Shown: positions 37,845 to 46,186 of the stretch, piece by piece
Numbering within the stretch: position 1 is the stretch's first letter
Layout of the letters: the number at the start of each line of letters is the position of its first letter
From: Leclercia sp. S52
GTDB taxonomy: Bacteria > Pseudomonadota > Gammaproteobacteria > Enterobacterales > Enterobacteriaceae
Assembly: GCF_039727615.1 (NCBI RefSeq)
Contig: NZ_CP152474.1
Span: 496,001 to 560,000 of the forward strand
Direction: 5' to 3'
DNA: 64,000 bases
Notes under the pieces: model-generated
The model's database searches: none
Told to the model about the DNA's origin: nothing
Seen by the model: the letters and a program-made list of their open reading frames with translations, nothing else
Translations under genes and position numbers: made by a program

Positions 37845-39114
37845 TTAACGGGTAAACGCGGCATGTAAGGTCTCCACACTACCGGCAGCCCGCAGCGAAC
37901 GCCCGGGGTTGTGCTGACTGGCGAGCAGGGTCTGAACCTTGCTCACAATATGCGCTCCGATGGGGATCGCTGAGGTCGCCGCCGGTGAGGGGGGCATTAC
38001 AGGTATGGATGGTGCGCGGCGTGGTGACAAATAAAAAGTCGTCGATCAGCTTACCTTCTGGCGAAACTGCCTGCGCCCTCACACCCGCAGGCCAGGGGTG
38101 CAGATCTTTCACCGTCAGCCCCGGGCAGTACTTCTGCACCAGTTTCAGATAGCCGCTTTTGCACAGCGAGTTTTTCATCTCGCCCAGGCCCGAGCGCAGG
38201 TTGTTCTGCAATACGCGGCGGATGCCCGATGAGCCCATAATTTCCAGCATATCGGACAGGGAGAAATCGCCCTTGCGGTAGCCCTCGCGCTTGAAGGCCA
38301 GCACCGCGTTCGGCCCCACCGTCACGCTGCCGTCGATCATCCGGGTGAGATGCACCCCGAGAAACGGCATCGCCGGGTCGGGGATCGGGTAGATAAGGTG
38401 GTTAACGATCTGATTGTGCTCCGGCGCGAGGCGGAAATACTCCCCGCGGAACGGGCAGATAATAAAGCCGGGTTCGATGCCGAGCATCTTCACCAGCCGG
38501 TCGGCCATCAGCCCGGAGCAGCTGATCAAGGTGGTGGCTGCAAACTCGCGTCCGTCGTGGGTGCGGATCACCACCTGGTCGGCGTGCTCTTTCAGGGCGC
38601 TGACCTCGGCGCGATAAATGACTTCGCCGCCCTTCGCCTGGAAGCGACTCGCCATCGCCGCCGCCACCTCGCGATAGCTGACGATCCCGCTGGAGGGGAC
38701 AAAAATCCCGCCCAGGCCGGTGATGTTCGGCTCACGCTCGCGCAGCTCGGCGGCGCTGAGCCATTCGCGCTCGATGCCGTTGGCGGCGGTGCGGTCCCAC
38801 AGGGCCCGCATGCGCTCCATCTCCAGCGTGGAGGTGGCCACCAGCATCTTGCCGCAGGTGTCGTAGCGGATGTTGTTCCGATCGCAGAAGGCTTTGGTCG
38901 CCCGGTTCCCCGCCAGGCAGAACTGCGCCTTCAGGCTGCCGGGGGTGTAATAGACCCCGGCATGGATCACCCCGCTGTTGTGCCCGGTCTGGTGGCAGGC
39001 GGGGCCCGCCTCCTTCTCCAGCAGGGCGATGCGGGCGTCCGGGTAGAGCTCAATCAGCTGCATGGCGGTGGACATGCCGATAATGCCGCCGCCGATAATC
39101 ACGAAGTCATACAT
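37845..39114 (-). CDS. lhgO: L-2-hydroxyglutarate dehydrogenase LhgO, with one frameshift
   Basis: FAD enzyme that oxidises L-2-hydroxyglutarate, the GlaH product, to 2-oxoglutarate and passes electrons to quinone. It starts at MYDFVIIGGGIIGMSTAMQL (the GxGxxG FAD site), with an alternative ATG three codons earlier. The frame is lost at a G6 run (37989-37994) after TCNAP. The other frame resumes with SPAATSAIPIGAHIVSKVQ and ends AAFTR, as in the E. coli protein. Removing one base gives about 422 residues, the standard length. Confidence 0.92.
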
Positions 39115-39125
39115 CCGCGCCATCC

Positions 39126-40103
39126 CTACTGATGAGTCTGATAGTGGGTGGTGGCGTAGCTGATATACCCGCGCTGGCGCATCAACTCCCGGCGTAGATC
39201 CGGGTGCGGAGTGAAGCGATCCCGGCCGTGCAGCCAGAACATATTGTTGATCAGCAGGAATTTACCCACCGGTACCGGAATGGAGACGATGTTTTTGCTG
39301 CCCTCCAGCGCGTCAGAAAGTTCGCTCAGCCAGACGCCCTCTTCAAAATCTTTCGGCTGGACGAACTGGTCGATATAGCGCATCACCGGGCGGCCCTGCT
39401 GGTCGACGTCAAACACCGGGTGGAACACATCGGCGGCGACGTTTTTGCTCGGCGGCGCGGTCCAGCGCAGCGGGCGGCGGGCCAGCGGATGGCTGAAGAA
39501 GGTATCCAGCGATTCCCAGTCGTCGAGGTGCAGCAGCAGGGAGTTGCCGCCCTGCATGTTCTGCTCGTCGATCTTCATCATCAGCACGTAGTCGGTGACT
39601 TCATCGACAAAGGTGCCGTCGTTGTGCAGCTCCAGCACGCGGTGGGGCTGGCGCAGGTAGCTGTCGGAGTTATCAACGTTTTTTACCGTAAAGCGGGCGT
39701 AGTACTGGCCGCTCATGGCGTCATAGTTGGAGCGGCCAATCAGGTGCGCGACGGCGGTGGCGATCTTCACCATCTCGTCGGCCTGACTGACGTTATCCAC
39801 CCCCTCGGCGTCGATCAGCAGCGCGCCCTGGTCCCGGCTGAGCAGGGTGTTCAGCAGCAGGGGCTGGAGCTGGTTGCCGCACAGGTCATCGAGGATCTTC
39901 GCCACCCGAAAGCGCAGGAAGGATTTGTACTCCAGGGCCTGAATGGGCCACTGCTCCACCTCCCGCAGGAACTGCTGCGTGACCTCCGCTGAGAACGTCA
40001 GCTCCAGCAAGCGCGGAGACTGCACGGATGTCGTGATGCTGAAACCGGTGATGGTCCGGGACAACGCCTCGTCGGGCTGTTTTACGGCGGTAAGTGCATT
40101 CAT
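39126..40103 (-). CDS. glaH: Glutarate 2-hydroxylase GlaH (CsiD)
   Basis: Fe(II)/2-oxoglutarate-dependent dioxygenase turning glutarate into L-2-hydroxyglutarate during lysine breakdown. 325 residues from [14 protein letters not shown], with an ATG three codons earlier also possible. Iron ligands are seen in LELHNDGTF (HxD) and WLHGRDRF (distal His); [10 protein letters not shown] holds the 2-oxoglutarate-binding arginine. It is the first gene of the glaH-lhgO-gabD-gabT-glaR operon. E. coli expresses this from a CRP and sigma-S promoter, and a CRP-like site occurs upstream here. Confidence 0.96.
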   Translation of the reverse strand: MNALTAVKQPDEALSRTITGFSITTSVQSPRLLELTFSAEVTQQFLREVEQWPIQALEYKSFLRFRVAKILDDLCGNQLQPLLLNTLLSRDQGALLIDAEGVDNVSQADEMVKIATAVAHLIGRSNYDAMSGQYYARFTVKNVDNSDSYLRQPHRVLELHNDGTFVDEVTDYVLMMKIDEQNMQGGNSLLLHLDDWESLDTFFSHPLARRPLRWTAPPSKNVAADVFHPVFDVDQQGRPVMRYIDQFVQPKDFEEGVWLSELSDALEGSKNIVSIPVPVGKFLLINNMFWLHGRDRFTPHPDLRRELMRQRGYISYATTHYQTHQ

Positions 40104-40453
40104 CAGAATCAATCCTCTCAGAAAGTTTCAGGAGCAGGGCAGTGCATTTCGTAGCCATAAATTAAAAATATCTACATTTTTAGGAAATGGGCCTGTTCAG
40201 CAGCGAATGTTTGAATTTTGTGATGAAGGCGTGAAAAACGGCGAAATGGCGGGGAAAATGCGTGTCCAGGGCAGGATCTTAAAAACCTGACGTGATGCGG
40301 CTCACGGAAAATTGGGGTTATCCTTAACAAAAACGTGACATATCCATACAAATCTTAACAAATCGCCCGAGCGACGCTGTACGGCCTTCCGGCGCTCTTC
40401 TATACCTTGATTCGTGTTACCTGCGACTCAACCACATCACAGAGAATAAACGT
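40104..40453. promoter_or_regulatory. Divergent control region of glaH and the permease gene
   Basis: This 350-bp gap has no convincing gene. CGTGA-N6-TCACG at 40291-40306 is a symmetrical CRP-like site, placed to serve either side. AT-rich stretches near 40150-40180 and 40310-40370 could hold promoters. No clear GlaR operator could be assigned by eye. Confidence 0.5.
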
Positions 40454-41935
40454 ATGGAACAGACTTCTGGCAAGAAAAGTGAAGCAATTCATAGCGATAA
40501 TACACAGCAATTTCACCGCTCCATCGGCCTTATCTCTAACTTTTCGCTCGGGTTCACCTACCTCTCGCCGCTGACGGCGGTCTACTCCCTGTTTGCGCTG
40601 GCGGTGACGCTGGCGGGGCCACCGGCGATCTGGTGGATCCCGATCGTGGCCTGCGGGCAGTTGCTGGTGGCGCTGGTGTTTGGTGAAGTGGCGTCGCAGT
40701 ACCCGATCACCGGCGGTCTCTATCCCTGGGCGCGCCGCCTGTGGGGCCGCAAATATGCCTGGATCGCCGCCTGGATCTACCTCTGGGCGCTGGTGGTGAC
40801 CATCACCTCGGTGGCGGAATATACCGCCACCTTCGTCGGGTCGCTATTCGGCTTTGAGACCTCGGCGGGCAACATGCTGATCACCTCAGTGGTGCTGCTG
40901 CTGATGATGATGGCCATCAACATGTCGGGCACCAAAAACCTCGCCCGGGTCGCCCGCATTGGCTTCTGGTGTGAGATCGTCAGCGTGATTGCGCTGGGGA
41001 TCTATCTCCTGCTGTTCCACCGCGCGCAGCCCTTCTCGGTGGTCTTCGACTCGATGGGGGTGATCGCCAAAGACGGCAGCTACCAGCCGGCGTTTATGGC
41101 CGCGGCGCTGATCGGCCTGTTTATGTTCTTCGGCTTTGAAGCCTGCGGCAACGTCGCGGAAGAGGTGAAAAACCCGAGCAAAAAGATCCCAATTGCGATG
41201 ATCCTCAGCATCGTATTTGGCGCCCTCTCGGCGATGGTGTCGATCCTCGGCTACCTGCTGGCCTCCCCGAACCTGATGAATATCGTCAACGGGCAGATCG
41301 CCGATCCTATTCCGGCGATCCTCAACGAAGCCCTCGGCGAGACCGGCGCCACGGTGTTTATCATCATCGCGGTGATCGCCATGCTGTCGTGCATCCTGTC
41401 GCTGCAGGCCGCGTTAAGCCGCCTGATCTTCTCCTTCTCCCGCGACCAGATGCTGCCGGGTAGCGCCTGGATGTCGAAGCTGTCGAAAAACAGCGTCCCG
41501 GACAACGCGATGATCGTCAGCTGCCTGCTGCCGGTGCTCATCTGCGTGTGGGTTTATTTCCAGCCGGATAACCTGGCGCGCATCACCGCCTTTGCGGTTA
41601 TCGGGATCTACATCTCCTTCCAGATGGTGGTTCTGGCGGCGCTGCGCCAGCGGCTGAAAGGCTGGAAGCCGGCCGGAGAGTGGAGCGTCGGCGGCTGGGG
41701 GATGCTGGTCAATATCCTGGCGCTGGCCTATGGCCTGTGCGGCATCTGGCTGCTGGCGCAACCGGCGGAGAGCGCGAGCTTTATCGACCGCTGGACGGTG
41801 CTGGTGGGTCTGGCGGTGGTAGTGATCTCCGGCCTGATTTACATGGCGCTGGCCCGGCCGTTCGGGCGCTCGAACGCGCCGGAAAATGACGCGATCGAGC
41901 ATGCAAAACGCCTCAACGCAGGACAACCTCTGTAA
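40454..41935 (+). CDS. APC-superfamily amino acid/GABA-type permease
   Basis: A 493-residue transporter with about 12 membrane helices. The first helix segment (LGFTYLSPLTAVYSLFALAV) and PITGGLYPWARRLWGRKYAWIAAW are typical of the amino-acid/choline transporter branch. It is not GabP, which the E. coli cluster carries between gabT and glaR and this cluster lacks. Being upstream of patD and divergent from glaH, it probably brings in putrescine, GABA, 5-aminovalerate or a related amine. The substrate is inferred only from neighbours. Confidence 0.85.
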   Translation: MEQTSGKKSEAIHSDNTQQFHRSIGLISNFSLGFTYLSPLTAVYSLFALAVTLAGPPAIWWIPIVACGQLLVALVFGEVASQYPITGGLYPWARRLWGRKYAWIAAWIYLWALVVTITSVAEYTATFVGSLFGFETSAGNMLITSVVLLLMMMAINMSGTKNLARVARIGFWCEIVSVIALGIYLLLFHRAQPFSVVFDSMGVIAKDGSYQPAFMAAALIGLFMFFGFEACGNVAEEVKNPSKKIPIAMILSIVFGALSAMVSILGYLLASPNLMNIVNGQIADPIPAILNEALGETGATVFIIIAVIAMLSCILSLQAALSRLIFSFSRDQMLPGSAWMSKLSKNSVPDNAMIVSCLLPVLICVWVYFQPDNLARITAFAVIGIYISFQMVVLAALRQRLKGWKPAGEWSVGGWGMLVNILALAYGLCGIWLLAQPAESASFIDRWTVLVGLAVVVISGLIYMALARPFGRSNAPENDAIEHAKRLNAGQPL

Positions 41936-41967
41936 TTTCCCGGAACATAAAAACAATGGAGTCGGCT

Positions 41968-43393
41968 ATGCAAGACAACTTATTGATCAATGGCGAACTG
42001 ATTGCGGGTTCAGGTGAGAAGCAGCCGGTTTATAACCCGGCCACCGGCGAGGTGCTGCTGGAGATTGCCGAAGCCAGCCCGGAGCAGGTGGATGCCGCGG
42101 TGCAGGCCGCCGATCGCGCCTTCCGCCAGTGGGGCCAGACCACGCCGAAAGCGCGTGCCGAATGCCTGCTGAAGCTGGCGGATGTGATTGAGCAGAACGC
42201 TGACACCTTCGCCCGACTGGAGTCCCTGAACTGCGGCAAACCGCTGCACTGCGTGCTGAACGACGAGATCCCGGCCATTGTCGATGTGTTCCGCTTCTTC
42301 GCGGGTGCCACCCGCTGCCTGAACGGCCTCGCCGCCGGGGAGTATATGGAAGGGCACACCTCGATGATCCGCCGCGATCCGGTGGGCGTGGTGGCTTCCA
42401 TCGCCCCCCTGGAACTACCCGCTGATGATGGCGGCGTGGAAGCTGGGCCCGGCGCTGGCGGCGGGGAATTGCGTGGTGCTCAAGCCATCGGAGATCACTC
42501 CGCTGACCGCCCTGAAGCTGGCCGAGCTGGCCAAAGATATCTTCCCGGCCGGGGTGATTAACGTCCTGTTTGGCCGGGGTAAAACCGTCGGCGACCCGCT
42601 GACCGGCCACGACAAGGTGCGGATGGTCTCCCTGACCGGCTCCATCGCCACCGGGGAGCACATCATTTCCCATACCGCGCCGTCGATTAAGCGCACCCAT
42701 ATGGAGCTGGGCGGCAAGGCGCCGGTGATCGTCTTTAACGACGCCGATATCGACGCGGTGGTCGAGGGCGTGCGTACCTTTGGCTTCTACAACGCCGGGC
42801 AGGACTGCACCGCGGCCTGCCGTATCTATGCCCAGAAAGAGGTCTATAACGCGCTGGTGGAAAAACTGGGCGTCGCCGTCGCCAGCCTGAAAATGGGCGC
42901 CCCGGAGGATGAGACCACCGAGCTGGGGCCAGTCAGCTCCGCCGCTCATCTCACCCGCGTCAGCGAGGCGGTAGAACGCGCCAAAGCCCTGCCGCATATT
43001 CACGTGGTGACCGGCGGAAACGTGGCGGGCGGCAACGGGTACTACTTCCAGCCGACCCTGCTGGCCGGGGCGAAGCAGGAGGATGAGATTATCCAGCGCG
43101 AGGTCTTCGGCCCGGTGGTGAGCGTCACTGTGTTCGACGACGAAGAGCAGGTGCTGGAGTGGGCCAACGACTCTCAATACGGCCTGGCCTCGTCGGTGTG
43201 GACTCAGGATGTGGGTCGCGCGCACCGCATGAGCGCCCGCCTGCAGTACGGCTGCACCTGGGTGAACACCCACTTTATGCTGGTGAGCGAAATGCCGCAC
43301 GGCGGGCAGAAGCTGTCCGGCTACGGCAAGGATATGTCGATGTACGGGCTGGAGGATTACACCGTGGTACGGCATGTGATGGTGAAGCACTAA
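41968..43393 (+). CDS. patD: Gamma-aminobutyraldehyde dehydrogenase PatD, with one frameshift
   Basis: NAD-dependent aldehyde dehydrogenase oxidising 4-aminobutanal, from putrescine, to GABA. It starts at [14 protein letters not shown] with GGAG upstream. A C6 run (42404-42409) shifts the frame after VGVVASIAP; the other frame continues [18 protein letters not shown] as in E. coli PatD (YdcW). Without the extra base the protein is about 474 residues. Glu in [12 protein letters not shown] and Cys in [11 protein letters not shown] are the catalytic residues. It is 32 bp after the permease, and its product feeds gabT on the other strand. Confidence 0.92.
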
Positions 43394-43447
43394 TATTATC
43401 CGGCGGCAATATCAGCTGATGTTGCCGCCGGAACGGATATATACATT

Positions 43448-43491
43448 CTATATGGATCATTTTTTCATCTCTCTATATACTTTGCATATAG
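43448..43491. promoter_or_regulatory. Repeated half-sites, operator candidate of the TA pair
   Basis: CTATATAC-N3-GCATATAG (43473-43491) is an inverted repeat with one mismatch, and a further CTATATG half-site lies at 43448-43454. All lie within 70 bp before the antitoxin-like gene. Autoregulating antitoxins bind such repeats, but this has not been shown here. Confidence 0.45.
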
Positions 43492-43513
43492 CTGTAAAGA
43501 AGAGAGGATAATC

Positions 43514-43798
43514 ATGCCCACCCCAACCCGTACCGCGCCGAAAAAATTCCTGTTCCAGCTCCGTTCTGTTGATAACGAGTTTGGCGTCAGCGAGGACACT
43601 TTTGCCCGGCTGATGGCTGAGCTCTCCCTGAACCAGACCGAGTTAGTCCACAAGGCGTTACGCAACCTCGCGAAAGAGGTGCTGCCAGCCTACCAACAGG
43701 ACGATGGCCCGCTGACTGACGCACAACACGCCGCCGTCAAAAAACTGTCAGGCCTCGACATTGCCGAGGACGATCTGGACTCTCCATTATTTAAATAA
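43514..43798 (+). CDS. Putative antitoxin partner of a PemK/MazF-like protein
   Basis: A 94-residue protein of no family I can name firmly. The middle (VSEDTFARLMAELSLNQTELVHKALRNLAKEVLP) looks like a small helical DNA-binding domain, and the C-terminal third is acidic (LDIAEDDLDSPLFK), as in antitoxin toxin-binding tails. It has an AGAGAGGATAATC ribosome-binding region and lies five bases before the next gene. Antitoxin status is inferred from this architecture. Confidence 0.6.
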   Translation: MPTPTRTAPKKFLFQLRSVDNEFGVSEDTFARLMAELSLNQTELVHKALRNLAKEVLPAYQQDDGPLTDAQHAAVKKLSGLDIAEDDLDSPLFK

Positions 43799-43803
43799 GC
43801 AGG

Positions 43804-44202
43804 ATGCTTATGATTAATAATTACCATCCGTTACCGGCAATCGGTGACATTATCTGGTGTAAGTTTCCTCAACATGAGGATCTCGGTCATCCGGGGCCAA
43901 AAGCGCGCCCCGGTCTGATTTTGAATGTCTTCCCGGACCTCCATGCCGTCCTGATCGTCTACGGCACATCCCGTACGGAAACTGTCTACAAAGGCGAGTT
44001 TGTAATCGATAGCCAGCTTGAAACGGCAGGGTTAAGTTGGGCGACGAAGTTTGATCTTAACCGGCTGCAAAAGCTGCCTTTTAATACGGAGTGGTTTGCA
44101 GTTGCGCCGGGCGTAGAGATCGCTACGCCGTTGCCCAAAATGGGCGTGATCCCGCCAGTGTTTATTCCGGTTATGCGTGCCGCATGGGCTAAAAGAGGGT
44201 AA
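43804..44202 (+). CDS. PemK/MazF-like toxin candidate
   Basis: A 132-residue protein with a PemK/MazF-like start: PAIGDIIWCKFPQHEDLGHPGPKARPGLILNVFPD, where GDIIWC and KARPGLIL are the family's strands and conserved Arg-Pro. The later WATKFDLNRLQKLPF corresponds to the SKVxLxxLRTL-type segment. MazF-fold toxins cut mRNA. The residues fit the fold better than they prove activity. An ATG two codons later is also possible. Confidence 0.65.
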   Translation: MLMINNYHPLPAIGDIIWCKFPQHEDLGHPGPKARPGLILNVFPDLHAVLIVYGTSRTETVYKGEFVIDSQLETAGLSWATKFDLNRLQKLPFNTEWFAVAPGVEIATPLPKMGVIPPVFIPVMRAAWAKRG

Positions 44203-44204
44203 CC

Positions 44205-44312
44205 GGCATTGCCCGGCGGCGCTTCGCTTGCACGGGCCTACGGGGAATGCATCGGGTTTAATATTGCGGGCTTTTGTAGGCCGGGTAAGGCGAAGCCGCC
44301 ACCCGGCGTAAA
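44205..44312. repeat. REP/BIME repeat before the fosA fragment
   Basis: Two REP units (TTGCCCGGCGGCGCTTCGC... and ...GGCGAAGCCGCCACCCGGCG) around a 45-bp spacer lie between the PemK-like gene and the fosA copy. The tail CCACCCGGCGTAAATGCTGA is almost repeated at the abnormal 3' end of the fosA reading frame (CCACCCGGCGTAAAGGCTGA, 44744-44763). Confidence 0.85.
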
Positions 44313-44330
44313 TGCTGATATGCCTGACTT

Positions 44331-44385
44331 TACGTCGATAAACATGCTAAAGAAGTGACATTAACCCATATCCAGGACTAGCCTC
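44331..44385 (+). pseudogene. Tail remnant of a duplicate of the gene at 45660
   Basis: The 52 bases before the fosA copy encode [20 protein letters not shown]. This matches the last residues of the intact protein at 45660-46088 ([20 protein letters not shown]). It shows that a second copy of that gene once preceded this fosA. Confidence 0.85.
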
Positions 44386-44763
44386 ATGCTCCACGCCCTC
44401 AACCACCTGACTCTCGCCGTCAGCAACCTGCCGGCCAGCATCGCTTTCTGGCGCGATCTTCTCGGCCTGCGCCTGCACGCCGAATGGCACACCGGGGCGT
44501 ATCTCACCTGTGGCGATCTCTGGCTCTGCCTCTCTTATGATGACACCCGAAAATTCATCCCGCCGCAGAACAGCGACTACACCCACTACGCCTTTTCTAT
44601 CGAACCAGAACACTTCGAAACCTTTACGCAAAAGCTCAGAGACGCAGGCGTCACCGTCTGGAAAGAGAACAAAAGCGAAGGGGAGTCGTTCTACTTTCTC
44701 GACCCGGACGTGCACAAGCTGGAACTGCACGTGGGGGATCTCGCCACCCGGCGTAAAGGCTGA
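44386..44763 (+). pseudogene. fosA: FosA-type fosfomycin glutathione transferase lacking its C-terminal tail
   Basis: A vicinal-oxygen-chelate enzyme that adds glutathione to fosfomycin using Mn2+ and K+. 125 residues are present where about 140 are usual. His7 (LNHLTLAV), the second His (DYTHYAFS), the Glu of HKLELHVG and the KSEGESFYF loop are present. After LATR the reading runs into REP-like DNA (RKG-stop), so the usual REKPY(A/S)GMVFTSDEA tail is missing; that tail exists at 46144-46186. The normally invariant Gly of DPDGHK is Val here (DPDVHK). Activity is doubtful, but partial function cannot be excluded. Confidence 0.85.
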
Positions 44764-44964
44764 TGAGCAATAGAGAATACTTCCACTGATTCTTAATGCC
44801 TAAATAATTAAGCAACCTATGCAATGATAAAATCCGCCTGAATAAAGCGTAATAACGTAGTTATAAAATTATTCGGGTTAAATTCCGAATAATTAAACCT
44901 GGCATAGACAACAATAAAATAGAGTACGTACCATCAGAGCTTTACTCCTGTAAGGATATACATC

Positions 44965-45663
44965 GTGAGCTCAAGACAAGATATCAAGGATGGTGCCGAC
45001 TTCGAACATTCATTGAGAGGGCTGGTTTACACCGATGTGCTGGGGTGGATAGATATGGGCCATGCTCGTGGCGATGATGTCGAAGATCTAAGAAGACAGT
45101 TCATGCAGGGTGAAGGAAGCGGGCGAGATTACTATGTCGTGATGTATCGTCAGGATATGTACATAACAAAATTTTGCACTCGCCTGGGTATTGGGAGGTT
45201 TGCCAGATGGGAAATCAAACGCGGCCGTGATATGCAAGATATCAATCGTATGATGTTGGCAATGATGATGAGTACCGCATTGAATTTCGAAGACTTACAA
45301 AGCTATCGATTATTTAACTGGTATACTGATAGTGGCTTTAGTGGAGAAGATTTAGTCTCTGATTTGTTTGGATTTTATCGTGCTATCAGGCCCGGATTCT
45401 ATACCGATCAGGTAAAGCCTGTCAGCTATGAATCTGCACTACGGCGTTGGGATTATTATGGGGCTATTGGTACTTTTAAAAATCGAGGTTTCAAACCCAT
45501 CATTTTTCCCGATCCTGACGACCCCTGTGTTAAGCATGAGCCTTACATCGCTGAGCTTCCGATGTTTATGAAATGGTTATATCCCTGGGATGATTTTACC
45601 TCTGGCATTGTTAACGTCCTTACAGAAAATGGTACAGCATTTGGCTATACAGGAATGAGATGA
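44965..45663 (+). CDS. Unrecognised protein, possibly DUF1266-like
   Basis: 232 residues with a GTG start (MSSRQDIKDG) after TAAGGATATACATC. The pattern (ALNFEDLQSYRLFNWYTDSGF, SYESALRRWDYYGAIGTF, TSGIVNVLTENGTAFGYTGMR) suggests a globular alpha-helical protein. It faintly recalls DUF1266, which I cannot confirm. It is AT-richer than the flanking genes. Its stop overlaps the next start (TGATG), so it is cotranscribed with the small membrane protein that follows. Confidence 0.6.
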   Translation: MSSRQDIKDGADFEHSLRGLVYTDVLGWIDMGHARGDDVEDLRRQFMQGEGSGRDYYVVMYRQDMYITKFCTRLGIGRFARWEIKRGRDMQDINRMMLAMMMSTALNFEDLQSYRLFNWYTDSGFSGEDLVSDLFGFYRAIRPGFYTDQVKPVSYESALRRWDYYGAIGTFKNRGFKPIIFPDPDDPCVKHEPYIAELPMFMKWLYPWDDFTSGIVNVLTENGTAFGYTGMR

Positions 45664-46088
45664 TGCTCTCCACGTTTGTTAGATTCCTCATTGCTATATC
45701 CATCACCACTTTAATCCTGGGCGGAATATTTATCTATTTAATCGCTTTCAACATAAATGGGGTGACGGTTTACAAAGAAGCCGATCGTTATAACTATTAC
45801 TCCCTCACCTACAAACAAATTAAAAACGCGCCAAGAATCTCGCAAAATTACTATTTCGAATTTCAATCCGGCGATGGATATACGCCATCAAATGCCATTA
45901 TATTCAAAGACGCTACTGACCCTGAACCGCTTCGAGCCTATCTTGCTGGTTCAGGGTACATCCGGCAGCAACGAAAACAGCGTGGAATGGAGGTGTGGTG
46001 CCAACCCAAAGAAACATGCAGCGATCGTGTCTATTTATACGTCGATAACCAGGCTAAAGAAGTGACCTTAACCCATATCCAGGATTAG
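45663..46088 (+). CDS. Small membrane-anchored protein, unknown function
   Basis: About 141 residues from the ATG overlapping the previous stop (MLSTFVRFLI; an ATG one codon earlier also exists). One N-terminal membrane helix (FLIAISITTLILGGIFIYLIAF) is followed by an external domain with two cysteines (EVWCQPKETCSDRVYLYV). The last 17 codons are the source of the remnant before the fosA copy at 44386. No family recognised. Confidence 0.65.
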   Translation: MLSTFVRFLIAISITTLILGGIFIYLIAFNINGVTVYKEADRYNYYSLTYKQIKNAPRISQNYYFEFQSGDGYTPSNAIIFKDATDPEPLRAYLAGSGYIRQQRKQRGMEVWCQPKETCSDRVYLYVDNQAKEVTLTHIQD

Positions 46089-46092
46089 CCCC

Positions 46093-46186
46093 ATGCTCCA
46101 CGCCCTCAACCACCTGATTCTTGCCGTCAGCAACCTGTCGGCAGAAGCCTTATTCGGGAATGGTGTTTACCTCAGACGAAGCTTAG
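46093..46186 (+). pseudogene. fosA: Internally deleted fosA copy
   Basis: The first 45-48 bases match the fosA start ([15 protein letters not shown]). The sequence then jumps to the last 43 bases of a fosA gene, which in their own frame read KPYSGMVFTSDEA-stop. About 330 bp of the middle are gone and the join is out of frame. It is preceded by the intact 45663 gene, four bases upstream. It ends against the lacI-type gene stop. Confidence 0.88.

Noticed and set aside
41987..43390. 467-codon minus-strand frame opposite patD
   Set aside because: The plus strand has the aldehyde dehydrogenase with catalytic motifs; the opposite frame has no recognisable domain.
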